From Arcticibacter sp. (lineage in GTDB: Bacteria; Bacteroidota; Bacteroidia; 2-12-FULL-35-15), in assembly GCA_021155045.1 (NCBI GenBank), contig JAJNQB010000014.1, positions 224,029 to 288,028 of the forward strand: a stretch of 64,000 bases of DNA, read 5' to 3'. Under the pieces are notes generated by a model that worked only from the letters and a program-made list of their open reading frames with translations, was not told the DNA's origin and searched no databases. Below, piece by piece: positions 50,392 through 59,369 of the stretch (positions are counted from its first letter, which is position 1; every line of letters begins with the position of its first letter). The position numbers and the translations under genes are program-made.

Positions 50392-51414
50392 TTACCTCTC
50401 ACTCCCTACTGCAGAATACTTCTGCATAAAATCACAAGCCATATCCACCATGTCTGCAGAACCTATAAACAAAGGAGTTCGTTGGTGTAAGGATTTTAAA
50501 TCCAATTCCATTATTCGTTTAAAACCATCGGTCGCCTTTCCACCTGCTTGTTCAATAATAAATGCTAATGGATTACATTCGTACAATAAACGTAATTTTC
50601 CTTTTGGCGATTTTGCTGTGGTTGGATAAATATAAACGCCACCGGTAATTAAATTTCTATGAATATCTGCCACTCCAGAACCTATATAACGAGAAGAATA
50701 AGGACGATTTGTGCTAGCGTCTTCTTCTTGGCAATATTTTATATATTGTTTTACTCCATCAGGAAAGTGAACATAATTCCCTTCGTTAATAGAATATGTT
50801 TTCGACATTTTAGGAGTTTGCATATTTGGGTGCGATAAACAAAATTCTCCTATTGATGGGTCAAGCGTAAAACCATTAACACCTTTACCCGTAGTATAAA
50901 CAAGCATACAAGATGAACCATAAATTACATAACCTGCAGCTACTTGTTCTGTCCCTTGTTGTAAAAAATCTTCTAATGTTCCTGGTCCAGATAAGGATGT
51001 TCTTCTGTAAATAGAAAATATAGTTCCAACAGAAACATTTACATCAATATTTGATGAACCATCTAAAGGATCCATTGCTACAACATATTTAGCATTTTTT
51101 GATTGCTCGTTATCAATAGTAATAATATCTTCGTTTTCTTCAGAAGCAATAGCACAGCATTCGCCACCGACACGCAAAGCAGCAATAAATTGCTCGTTTG
51201 CAAATACATCTAATTTTTTTACGCTTTCTCCCTGCACATTTATTTCACCTGCATCACCAAGTATATCAGCCAATCCAGCTTTTGTAACTTCACGGTTTAC
51301 TATTTTTGATGCAATGCCAATATCCCTTAATAAACGTGATAACTCGCCTTTTGCATAAGGAAAATCAGTTTGTTTTTCAATAATAAACTGCCCAAGTGTT
51401 TTTACTCTGCTCAT
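50392..51414 (-). CDS. fbp: fructose-1,6-bisphosphatase class I
   Basis: The protein has 340 residues. It removes phosphate from C1 of fructose-1,6-bisphosphate for gluconeogenesis. The metal site DPLDGSSNIDVNVSVGTIFS is complete, and the C-terminal substrate part has GKLRLLYECNPLAFIIEQAGGKA. The AMP-regulatory start is like that of class I enzymes. It is divergent from the GNAT gene. No good TAnnTTTG box was found for it; the nearest has a G in place of the first T. Confidence 0.96.
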   Translation of the reverse strand: MSRVKTLGQFIIEKQTDFPYAKGELSRLLRDIGIASKIVNREVTKAGLADILGDAGEINVQGESVKKLDVFANEQFIAALRVGGECCAIASEENEDIITIDNEQSKNAKYVVAMDPLDGSSNIDVNVSVGTIFSIYRRTSLSGPGTLEDFLQQGTEQVAAGYVIYGSSCMLVYTTGKGVNGFTLDPSIGEFCLSHPNMQTPKMSKTYSINEGNYVHFPDGVKQYIKYCQEEDASTNRPYSSRYIGSGVADIHRNLITGGVYIYPTTAKSPKGKLRLLYECNPLAFIIEQAGGKATDGFKRIMELDLKSLHQRTPLFIGSADMVDMACDFMQKYSAVGSER

Positions 51415-51503
51415 TGTTTTTGTTTTTGTTGATTCGACAAATATCGTAATATTTTTCGATGCTAAAAATGATAGTTGAAATAGAGATGAAAGCTATAATT
51501 AAA

Positions 51504-51511
51504 TAACTTTG
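51504..51511 (+). promoter_or_regulatory. putative -7 box (TAACTTTG) of the GNAT-aspartate kinase transcript
   Basis: TAACTTTG matches TAnnTTTG and lies 18 bases before the ATG at 51529. Confidence 0.5.
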
Positions 51512-51528
51512 TGCATATTTTTTAGATT

Positions 51529-51996
51529 ATGGATTTTACAATAAGAAAAGGTATTAAATCAGATTTGCCTCAAGTTTTAAATCTAATTAAGGAATTAGCT
51601 ATCTATGAAAAAGCTCCGAATGAAGTAACAGTTAGTATTGCTGATATGGAACAAGATGGCTTTGGAAATAATCCAATATTTAATTTTTTTGTTGCTGAAC
51701 AAAATAACATAATTGTTGGTATTTCTTTGTATTATATTAAGTATTCTACTTGGAAAGGCAAATGTGTTTTTTTAGAAGACATTATAGTTACAGAAAAATA
51801 TCGCAAATTTGGAATTGGGAAAAAACTATTTGATGAAGTTGCAAAAATTGCAAAAGACATGAATGTTAAACGCTTGGAATGGCAGGTTTTAGAGTGGAAT
51901 GAACCTGCAATAAAATTTTATAAAAAATTAAACTCCCATTTCGATAATGAATGGGTTAATTGCAAATTAACTGACAAAGAACTTGCTAATTGGTAG
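51529..51996 (+). CDS. GNAT family N-acetyltransferase
   Basis: The protein has 155 residues with the GNAT fold: IRKGIKSDLPQVLNLIKELA at the start, then the acetyl-CoA site VFLEDIIVTEKYRKFGIGKKLF with the R/Q-x-x-G-x-G/A motif, and a late WNEPAIKFYKKL. The length and pattern fit the spermidine/diamine acetyltransferase-like group, but the substrate is not certain. It lies 7 bp before the aspartate kinase gene. Confidence 0.9.
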   Translation: MDFTIRKGIKSDLPQVLNLIKELAIYEKAPNEVTVSIADMEQDGFGNNPIFNFFVAEQNNIIVGISLYYIKYSTWKGKCVFLEDIIVTEKYRKFGIGKKLFDEVAKIAKDMNVKRLEWQVLEWNEPAIKFYKKLNSHFDNEWVNCKLTDKELANW

Positions 51997-52003
51997 ATAA
52001 AAA

Positions 52004-53260
52004 ATGAGAATATTCAAATTCGGAGGCGCATCTGTTAAAGATGCAAATTCTGTTGCAAATGTTGCTAAAATTTTAAATCGTTATCCTAACGAAAATATAA
52101 TTGCAGTTATCTCTGCAATGGGCAAAACAACAAATACTTTAGAGAAACTGACTAATGCTTTTTATTATAAAAAAGAAAATCCTCTTGATGTTTTAAATGA
52201 AATAAAAAAATATCATTTTGATATTGTTGAACATTTATTTAAAAACAAAAACCACCCCATTTACAATGAACTCAACAATACATTTGTTGAGCTAGAATGG
52301 GCAATTGAAAACGAACCCTCTCATTCATACAATTATGAATATGATCAAATTGTTAGTATGGGCGAAATCATTTCAACCAAAATTGTTAGCGCATTTTTAA
52401 ATGAAAATGGAATAAAAAACAAATGGTTAGACGCAAGAGGAATTATTCAAACAGATAATACCTATCGTGAAGGAAAAGTAGATTGGGAATTAACACAAAA
52501 TCTTTCTTCCGCTTTTTTAAGTGAAAATGGAGTTTTTATTACTCAAGGATTTATTGGTGGAACTTCTGAAAACTTTACAACCACACTTGGAAGAGAAGGA
52601 AGTGATTATACTGCTGCAATACTTGCCTATACTACTAATGCAAAAGATGTAACCATCTGGAAAGATGTTCCTGGTGTGCTAAATGCAGACCCAAAATGGT
52701 TTGATGAAACACAAAAACTTAAACAAATTTCGTATCATGATGCCATAGAACTTGCATATTACGGTGCTACTGTTATTCATCCCAAAACAATAAAGCCATT
52801 ACAAAATAAAAAAATTTCATTGTATGTAAAATCATTTCTAAACCCTGATGAAGAGGGCACAATTATAAATGAAGCACAATCACCTTTGCCCATTCCATGT
52901 TTTATTTTTAAAGTAAATCAAGTGTTGATTTCACTATCGCCAAAAGATTTTTCTTTTATTGTTGAAGAAAACCTAAGTTCTATTTTTAAATTATTTGCCG
53001 AAAAACAAATAAAAGTAAATGTGATGCAAAGCTCTGCTATTAGCTTTTCTGTGAGCATTGATAATGATGAGCGTAAGCTACCTGAGCTAATTAAAATTTT
53101 ACAAAAAGATTACAGAGTTTTGTACAATGAGAACACTGAACTTATTACCATCCGTTATTACGACCAAGCCACTATTGACCGCGTAACAATTGACAAACAG
53201 ATATTGCTGGAAGTAAAAAGTCGATATACTGTTCAATTAGTAGTAAAACCAACAATTTAA
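52004..53260 (+). CDS. lysC: aspartate kinase (monofunctional)
   Basis: The protein has 418 residues. It phosphorylates aspartate, the first step to lysine, threonine and methionine. The start RIFKFGGASVKDANSV is the kinase signature; TLGREGSDYTAAILAY and TIWKDVPGVLNADPKW are the substrate and ATP sites, and C-terminal ACT-like regions (about 310-418) could give feedback control. Its product leads to homoserine, the substrate of metX. No fused homoserine dehydrogenase is present. It closes with a terminator at 53263-53294. Confidence 0.94.
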   Translation: MRIFKFGGASVKDANSVANVAKILNRYPNENIIAVISAMGKTTNTLEKLTNAFYYKKENPLDVLNEIKKYHFDIVEHLFKNKNHPIYNELNNTFVELEWAIENEPSHSYNYEYDQIVSMGEIISTKIVSAFLNENGIKNKWLDARGIIQTDNTYREGKVDWELTQNLSSAFLSENGVFITQGFIGGTSENFTTTLGREGSDYTAAILAYTTNAKDVTIWKDVPGVLNADPKWFDETQKLKQISYHDAIELAYYGATVIHPKTIKPLQNKKISLYVKSFLNPDEEGTIINEAQSPLPIPCFIFKVNQVLISLSPKDFSFIVEENLSSIFKLFAEKQIKVNVMQSSAISFSVSIDNDERKLPELIKILQKDYRVLYNENTELITIRYYDQATIDRVTIDKQILLEVKSRYTVQLVVKPTI

Positions 53261-53262
53261 GG

Positions 53263-53294
53263 ACCAAAAAAGTCATTAAAATCCCTTTTTTGGT
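53263..53294 (+). terminator. terminator after the aspartate kinase gene
   Basis: ACCAAAAAAG and CTTTTTTGGT form a perfect 10-bp stem 2 bases after the stop. The run after it is only weakly T-rich. Confidence 0.6.
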
Positions 53295-53368
53295 ACATTT
53301 ATTATGCTTAATTTCGAAGTCTTAACTTATTCCGTAAATACTTTGGAATAAAGCAACAATAAAATTAT

Positions 53369-55765
53369 ATGTGGGCTTCAATTGCACGTTTTATTTTACG
53401 TAACCGAATCATTCTAATTTCTATAATTGGTGCACTTACTCTATTGATGGGTTTTTATGCTAAAAAATCTGAAATTAGTTACGAAGTTCCCAAACTCCTT
53501 CCCGACCATGATACTACTGCTATTGAATACAGAGAATTTAAAAAACGCTTTGGGCAAGATGGAAGTGTTATGGTTATTGGTATCGACAGTAAAGACATTT
53601 ACACACTTGAACTCTTTTCTCAATGGTACGATTTAGGGAATGCTTTAAAAGATGTAGATGGTGTAAAAAACATTTTGTCTGTTGCTCGATTACACAACAT
53701 TATTAAAAATGATAGTTTACAAAAGTTTGAAAACAAACCAATTGTAAATACACGTCCTAAAACCCAAGCAGAAGTTGATAGTATAAAAACGATTGTTACT
53801 AGCTTGCCTTTTTATAGGGATATCATTTATAATGATCACTCAACCTTAATGGCTATTACGTTTGACAACAAACAATTGAACACAAAAAATAGGTTGGCTA
53901 TTACGGACGCTATAAAAATTGAAGTAGATAAGTTTATAGAGAAATCAAAAGTTGAAGTTCATTATTCTGGAATGCCATACATAAGAACCAATGTTGCTCG
54001 TAAAATACAACACGAAATGACTTTGTTTATGGTGTTAGCAGTAATTGTAACAGCAGTAATTTTATTTTTATTTTTTAGATCTATTTTACCAGTAATTTTT
54101 TCCTTGGCTGTAGTTTTTGTAGGCGTAATTTGGAGCGTTGGTATATTGGTATTGTTTGGCTATCAAATTTCTGTTTTAACAGGATTAATTCCTCCTCTAT
54201 TAATTGTGATTGGTGTGCCAAACTGTATAATGCTGCTCAACAAGTATCATACGGAATTCAAAAAGCATGGAAACAAAATGCGAGCGCTTGCTGCGTCTAT
54301 CAGAACAGTAGGAATTTCTTTGTTTATGGCAAACGTAACAACTGCAATTGGCTTTGCTGTATTTTGCTCTACCGACAGTCAAGTACTTTTTGAATTCGGA
54401 ATTGTTTCTTCCATCAGCGTTATGATTACTTACATTCTATCAATGATGTTAGTGCCTATTGTGTTTAGCTTTTTGCCAGACCCTTCTATAAAACACATCA
54501 AACATCTTCAAAATGTAAGAACAAATAAAATATTAGATAAAATAGACTATTGGGTTCATAACTATAGAACTAAAATTTATGTAATCGTTGTTATTATAAC
54601 TCTTGTTTCTATTTACGGAATGACATTAGTTAAGCCACTAGGATATGTTGTGGATGATTTGCCAGCAAAAGATCCTGTGTTAATAGATTTAAAATATTTT
54701 GAAAAAAATTATCATGGTGTTGTTCCTTTCGAAATTAGCATTGATACTAAGAAAGAAAATGGCGTTTTTGCAAATGGAGGTAAAACACTTTATAAAATAA
54801 ATCAACTTCAGCGCTTGTTTGCTCAAGACAGTATTTTTTCAAAAGCTGTTTCTGTAGTAGAAGGAATTAAATTTTTTAATCAAGCTTATAATGATGGAGA
54901 AGAAAAAAGTTACCGTATTCCTGGTGCAATGGAATTGCAAAAACTTGCTGATTTTACTGGAGAACAAGCAAAAAACAAACAAGATCAATTTGCAGCATTC
55001 ATTGATTCTTCGAAGCGATACACCCGTGTGAGTATTCAAATGGCAGATGTTGGTTCTATCGCAATGAAAAAAAGAATAGAAGAACTAAAGCCAAAAGTTG
55101 ATACCATTTTTAATTTCGATTATGAAAACAATAAATGGGTTGAGCTTGAACAACAATACAAAGTTGTGTTTACAGGAAATAGTTTAATGTTTTTAAAAGG
55201 CAATGGATTTTTAGTTCAGAATTTATTAGAAAGTGTTTTGCTCGCAATTATTTTAATAGCAATTGTGTTATATACACTATTTATGTCGCCACGAATGATA
55301 TTGGTTTCTGTTATTCCAAGCTTAATTCCACTCGTTATTACAGCAGGTTTAATGGGCTATTTCAATATTTATTTAAAACCAAGTACAATATTAATTTTCA
55401 GTATTGCTTTTGGAATTGCATCTGACGGAACGTTGTATTTTCTTACAAAATACCGACAAGAGATTAAACAACACCACAACATTTCTAAAACAGTTTCATT
55501 AACTATAAAAGAAACAGGCGTTAGCATGATTTATACAGCAATTATTTTATTCTGTGGGTTTGGAATTTTTACAGCATCTAGTTTTGGCGGAACAGCAGCA
55601 TTAGGAATTTTAATTTCGGTAACACTACTAATAGCCTATTGTTCAAACTTAATTTTATTACCATGTTTTTTACTAACTATGGAAAAAAAATTAACCAACA
55701 AAGAATTTTTACAAAAACCAATTATCGATGTTGATGAAGATGAATCCGTTGATGAGAACATTTAA
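53369..55765 (+). CDS. RND/MMPL family transporter (SSD-type)
   Basis: The protein has 798 residues. It shows the RND topology: one helix at 13-29, a periplasmic domain (about 30-215), five to six helices (about 220-375), another helix at about 400, a second periplasmic domain (about 425-620) and a final helix bundle (about 625-775). The helix-four type charges of proton-coupled RND pumps (GxxxD) are replaced by the MMPL/SSD-like TGLIPPLLIVIGVPNCIMLLNKYH. Substrate unknown; lipids, such as hopanoids or polysaccharide-linked lipids, are possible. It lies 11 bp before rfbA. Confidence 0.9.
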   Translation: MWASIARFILRNRIILISIIGALTLLMGFYAKKSEISYEVPKLLPDHDTTAIEYREFKKRFGQDGSVMVIGIDSKDIYTLELFSQWYDLGNALKDVDGVKNILSVARLHNIIKNDSLQKFENKPIVNTRPKTQAEVDSIKTIVTSLPFYRDIIYNDHSTLMAITFDNKQLNTKNRLAITDAIKIEVDKFIEKSKVEVHYSGMPYIRTNVARKIQHEMTLFMVLAVIVTAVILFLFFRSILPVIFSLAVVFVGVIWSVGILVLFGYQISVLTGLIPPLLIVIGVPNCIMLLNKYHTEFKKHGNKMRALAASIRTVGISLFMANVTTAIGFAVFCSTDSQVLFEFGIVSSISVMITYILSMMLVPIVFSFLPDPSIKHIKHLQNVRTNKILDKIDYWVHNYRTKIYVIVVIITLVSIYGMTLVKPLGYVVDDLPAKDPVLIDLKYFEKNYHGVVPFEISIDTKKENGVFANGGKTLYKINQLQRLFAQDSIFSKAVSVVEGIKFFNQAYNDGEEKSYRIPGAMELQKLADFTGEQAKNKQDQFAAFIDSSKRYTRVSIQMADVGSIAMKKRIEELKPKVDTIFNFDYENNKWVELEQQYKVVFTGNSLMFLKGNGFLVQNLLESVLLAIILIAIVLYTLFMSPRMILVSVIPSLIPLVITAGLMGYFNIYLKPSTILIFSIAFGIASDGTLYFLTKYRQEIKQHHNISKTVSLTIKETGVSMIYTAIILFCGFGIFTASSFGGTAALGILISVTLLIAYCSNLILLPCFLLTMEKKLTNKEFLQKPIIDVDEDESVDENI

Positions 55766-55776
55766 TTTTTTATAAA

Positions 55777-56640
55777 ATGAAAGGAATAATTTTAGCTGGT
55801 GGAAGCGGCACTCGATTACATCCACTAACATTGGCTGTGAGTAAACAACTTATGCCTATTTACGACAAACCGATGATTTATTATCCTTTGTCGGTTTTAA
55901 TGATGGCAGGTGTTTCAGAGATTTTAATAATTTCTACTCCACATGATTTACCAAATTTCGAAAGACTTTTAGGTGATGGAAAAAGTTTAGGCTGCAAATT
56001 CAGTTATGCTGTTCAAGAAATTCCAAATGGATTAGCACAAGCTTTTGTAATTGGCGAAAAGTTTATTGGCAATGACAAAGTAGCACTTGTTTTAGGCGAT
56101 AATATATTTTATGGTGCTGGTTTAGGAAGACTGTTACAACAACATCAAAATCCAGATGGCGGAGTTGTTTTCGCATATCATGTTTCTGACCCAGAAAGAT
56201 ACGGTGTGGTGCAATTTAATGATGAAGGAAAAGTTATTTCCATAGAAGAAAAACCTAAACAACCAAAATCAAATTATGCTGTTCCTGGTTTGTATTTTTA
56301 TGATAACAACGTAGTAGAAATTGCAAAAAAATTAAAGCCGAGTCCAAGAGGAGAATATGAAATTACGGATGTAAACAAAGAATATTTAAATCAAGGAAAA
56401 TTAAAAGTTGGAATTTTAGATAGAGGAACTGCTTGGTTAGATACTGGCACATTTGCTTCGTTAAATCAAGCATCACAATTTGTACAAGTTATCGAAGAGC
56501 GTCAAGGATTGAGAATTGGATGCATTGAAGAAGTTGCATACCGAATGAAATACATTGATAAAACACAATTAAAAAAATTAGCTGAACCATTATTAAAAAG
56601 TGGTTATGGCGATTATTTAATGAAATTAACTGACCAATAA
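55777..56640 (+). CDS. rfbA: glucose-1-phosphate thymidylyltransferase
   Basis: The protein has 287 residues. It makes dTDP-glucose from dTTP and glucose-1-phosphate, the entry into dTDP-rhamnose and related sugars. The nucleotide-binding GGSGTRLHPLTLAVSKQLMP and IYDKPMIYYPLS are at the start; LVLGDNIFYGAG, SIEEKPKQPKSNYAVPGLYFYD and RGTAWLDTGT follow. It lies 5 bp before the epimerase gene. The rest of the rhamnose pathway (rfbB, C, D) is not seen here. Confidence 0.96.
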   Translation: MKGIILAGGSGTRLHPLTLAVSKQLMPIYDKPMIYYPLSVLMMAGVSEILIISTPHDLPNFERLLGDGKSLGCKFSYAVQEIPNGLAQAFVIGEKFIGNDKVALVLGDNIFYGAGLGRLLQQHQNPDGGVVFAYHVSDPERYGVVQFNDEGKVISIEEKPKQPKSNYAVPGLYFYDNNVVEIAKKLKPSPRGEYEITDVNKEYLNQGKLKVGILDRGTAWLDTGTFASLNQASQFVQVIEERQGLRIGCIEEVAYRMKYIDKTQLKKLAEPLLKSGYGDYLMKLTDQ

Positions 56641-56645
56641 AAAAT

Positions 56646-57581
56646 ATGACAAACATTTTAATAACAGGAGGAGCTGGTTTTATACCAAGCTGTATAGCAG
56701 AAAAATTAGCAGAAAAAAAAGACAATCAATTGATTTTGGTTGACAATTTTTTGACTGGGCACATCAATAAAATTCCTGAATCAAAAAACAGTAACATAAA
56801 ATTTATAAAATGTGATGTAAATAATTTTCAAGACATTTCTAGCGTTTTTTATGCTTATAAATTTGATTATGTTTTTCATTATGCAGCAATGGTTGGTGTT
56901 AAAAGAACACAAGAAAATCCAGTAAAAGTATTGGAAGATATTTCTGGAATAAACAATGTGTTAATGCTTTCAAAAAATACGGGCGTAAAACGTGTTTATT
57001 TTTCATCTTCCTCTGAGGTATATGGCGAACCTGTTGAGTTTCCGCAAAATGAGCACACCACCCCACTTAATTCTAGATTGCCCTATGCAATTGTTAAAAA
57101 TGTTGGTGAGGCTTATTTAAAATCTTACAAACAAGAATACGGTTTAGACTATACTATTTTTAGATTTTTTAATACCTACGGACCAAAACAAAGTAAAGAT
57201 TTTGTGATTTCAAAATTCATTTCGGCAGCACTAAATAATGAGGACATCACCATTTATGGAGATGGTTCACAAACACGTACCTTCTGTTTTATTGAAGATA
57301 ATATTGAAGCTACTACCAATGCATTTTATGAAAATAAGTTTGTAAATGATGTTGTAAATATTGGTGGTGATATTGAAATGCCAATTCTTGAAGTTGCAAA
57401 ACTTATCATAAAACTTACAAAATCCAACTCTAAAATTGTACATCTGCCACCATTAAAAGATGGCGATATGACTCGCAGAAGACCAGATACTACAAAGATG
57501 AAACAACTTTTAAAAAGAGATTTGCTTCCTTTAGAAGACGGGCTAAAAAAATTATTACAAAACACCTCATACATTTTATAA
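56646..57581 (+). CDS. NAD-dependent epimerase/dehydratase (extended SDR)
   Basis: The protein has 311 residues with the extended SDR fold. The Rossmann motif reads GGAGFIPS (8-15): the usual GxxGxxG has Pro in place of the third Gly (P14). The catalytic Tyr and Lys are Y147 and K151 (YAIVKNVGE), with Ser in FSSSSEVYGE and the conserved FRFFNTYGPKQ. It is closest to nucleotide-sugar epimerases or UDP-glucuronate decarboxylases; substrate unknown. It is downstream of rfbA (5 bp) and upstream of the polyprenyl synthase (3 bp), so it is in the same operon. Confidence 0.9.
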   Translation: MTNILITGGAGFIPSCIAEKLAEKKDNQLILVDNFLTGHINKIPESKNSNIKFIKCDVNNFQDISSVFYAYKFDYVFHYAAMVGVKRTQENPVKVLEDISGINNVLMLSKNTGVKRVYFSSSSEVYGEPVEFPQNEHTTPLNSRLPYAIVKNVGEAYLKSYKQEYGLDYTIFRFFNTYGPKQSKDFVISKFISAALNNEDITIYGDGSQTRTFCFIEDNIEATTNAFYENKFVNDVVNIGGDIEMPILEVAKLIIKLTKSNSKIVHLPPLKDGDMTRRRPDTTKMKQLLKRDLLPLEDGLKKLLQNTSYIL

Positions 57582-57584
57582 ATT

Positions 57585-58565
57585 TTGGATTCCATTAAAC
57601 AGTTTCAAGAAAAAATTGAAAGTGAATTAAAAAGCATTCAATACGGGAGCAATCCAAAAGAGCTTTACGAACCTATTGAATACATTATGTCCTTGGGCGG
57701 AAAGCGAATGCGACCAGTATTAGTTTTAATGGCTTGTGATTTTTTTGGTGGAGATGTAAATAAAGCAATTCATCCTTCTATTGCTATAGAACTGTTTCAT
57801 AATTTTACTTTGGTTCATGATGATATAATGGACAATGCTCCACTGAGAAGAGGCAACAAAACTGTTCATGAAAAATGGAATAACAACATTGCTATATTAA
57901 GCGGAGATGCCATGATTGTTAAGGCATATCAAGAAATTTGTAAAACAAATTCTGAAATTTTGCCTACACTTTTGAATATATTTAGCGATACTGCAATTAA
58001 AGTTTGTGAAGGGCAGCAAATGGATATGAATTATGAAAAGCTTACAAAAGTTTCTATCCTGCAATATATTAAAATGATTGAACTTAAAACAGCAGTGCTA
58101 CTTGCTGGAGCTTTAAAAATTGGGGCAATCATTGGCAAAGCAAAAGAAGAAGATGCAAATGCGCTTTACGAATTTGGAAAACATATTGGAATTGCATTTC
58201 AGTTACAAGATGATATTTTAGATGTGTATGCCAATGCAGAAAAATTTGGAAAACAAAAAGGAGGCGATATCATTGCAAACAAAAAAACGTATTTGCTTTT
58301 GAAAGCCATGGAAATGGCAGAAAACAACAGATACATGAAAGAAGAATTGCAACAATGGATTGCTGCGCCACATTTTAATGCAGCAGAAAAAGTAGAAGCA
58401 ATAACAAGTATCTATAACTTTTTAAATGTAAAAGAATTGGCTCGCAATGAAATGAAAAAACATTATGATATTGCCATTAAATCATTAGAAAATATTCCTG
58501 TTGCAGAAATTAAAAAGAAAGAATTGGTTGATTTTGCTGATAGTTTAATGGTAAGGGAAATATAA
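57585..58565 (+). CDS. polyprenyl (farnesyl/geranylgeranyl) diphosphate synthase
   Basis: The protein has 326 residues from a TTG start, 3 bp after the epimerase gene. It condenses isopentenyl diphosphate with an allylic diphosphate. The first aspartate-rich motif is HDDIMDNAPLRRG and the second LQDDILDVYA, with GGKRMRP for IPP. The chain length cannot be told from sequence with certainty; members this size with these motifs make C15-C20 or longer. It depends on the MEP pathway (dxs) encoded at 32842. The next in-frame ATG is too late to be the start. Confidence 0.93.
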   Translation: MDSIKQFQEKIESELKSIQYGSNPKELYEPIEYIMSLGGKRMRPVLVLMACDFFGGDVNKAIHPSIAIELFHNFTLVHDDIMDNAPLRRGNKTVHEKWNNNIAILSGDAMIVKAYQEICKTNSEILPTLLNIFSDTAIKVCEGQQMDMNYEKLTKVSILQYIKMIELKTAVLLAGALKIGAIIGKAKEEDANALYEFGKHIGIAFQLQDDILDVYANAEKFGKQKGGDIIANKKTYLLLKAMEMAENNRYMKEELQQWIAAPHFNAAEKVEAITSIYNFLNVKELARNEMKKHYDIAIKSLENIPVAEIKKKELVDFADSLMVREI

Positions 58566-58566
58566 C

Positions 58567-58893
58567 ATGATTTACGACAAACACATATTTATTTGCATAA
58601 ACCAACGTCCTGAGAGCGCACCAAGAAAAAGTTGCGGAGAAAATCATGGAATGGAAATAGTAGAAGCATTCAAAAAAAAATTAAAAGAAAAAAATCTTCC
58701 CATTAAAATTCGGGCACAAAAATCTGGATGTTTGGATATTTGTGATTTCGGACAAACACTCGTTATTTATCCAGAAGGAATCTTTTATGTTGGCGTTAAA
58801 CTAAATGATGTAGATGAAATCATTAATGAACACATCATTAACAATAAAGTAGTAGAACGATTGAAACTAGAGAACGTAAGAGAAAAAAAATAA
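58567..58893 (+). CDS. thioredoxin-like [2Fe-2S] ferredoxin-type protein
   Basis: The protein has 108 residues. Four cysteines, C10, C23, C55 and C59 (FICINQR...RKSCGENHG...SGCLDICDFG), fit the thioredoxin-fold [2Fe-2S] ferredoxins, also found as a NuoE-like domain. It may carry electrons in the cytosol. It starts one base after the polyprenyl synthase stop. The partner enzyme is not clear. Confidence 0.85.
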   Translation: MIYDKHIFICINQRPESAPRKSCGENHGMEIVEAFKKKLKEKNLPIKIRAQKSGCLDICDFGQTLVIYPEGIFYVGVKLNDVDEIINEHIINNKVVERLKLENVREKK

Positions 58894-58918
58894 CCCGCTG
58901 CATCTTTTCTGCAAACAA

Positions 58919-59272
58919 ATGAATTTCACCGACCTCAGACCCTACTTCAACAAGTTGGATATCATAAAAGATACAGCTAATCAAATCATAAAAGATTTTG
59001 AAATGTTTGGCTTAGAAATAAAATTTTCGGGCAATGCTTACAATGCCTACCAAGAGCTATTTGAACAAATAGAGCCACACATCAAAAATTTAATCGACAC
59101 AAATCAATCAAAATTTATGGGGATTTTATACCGCATTGATGTGAGTGATGAACAAATAAAAAAAACTGTTCGAGAAAATAATTCAGAATCCTTTTCGGAA
59201 ATAATTACTGATTTAATCATAAAAAGAGAATTACAGAAAGTTGTTATCCGAAAACACTATAAAAATCAATAA
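58919..59272 (+). CDS. conserved hypothetical protein of unknown function
   Basis: The protein has 117 residues and no signal peptide or membrane helix, so it is probably cytosolic and mostly helical. The LRPYFNKLDIIKDTANQIIKDF start and the IKRELQKVVIRKHYK end have no motif I recognise. It lies 25 bp after the ferredoxin-like gene and 97 bp before the 2-oxoglutarate dehydrogenase genes, which have their own promoter. Confidence 0.7.
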   Translation: MNFTDLRPYFNKLDIIKDTANQIIKDFEMFGLEIKFSGNAYNAYQELFEQIEPHIKNLIDTNQSKFMGILYRIDVSDEQIKKTVRENNSESFSEIITDLIIKRELQKVVIRKHYKNQ

Positions 59273-59335
59273 AACAAGCCTTCCAAAAAGATTTTTTTAT
59301 TCTATTTAAAAATTCCCGATTTCAGCTAAAAATCT

Positions 59336-59343
59336 TAAATTTG
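59336..59343 (+). promoter_or_regulatory. putative -7 box (TAAATTTG) of the 2-oxoglutarate dehydrogenase genes
   Basis: TAAATTTG matches TAnnTTTG. Its last G is the first base of an in-frame GTG, so that GTG cannot be the start. The ATG at 59370 is 26 bases after the box. Confidence 0.55.
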
Positions 59344-59369
59344 TGTTTGTAAATTTAGAAGCATACGCT

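Noticed and set aside
59343..59369. GTG start of 2-oxoglutarate dehydrogenase E1
   Set aside because: The GTG begins within the -7 box; the ATG at 59370 gives the normal N-terminus.
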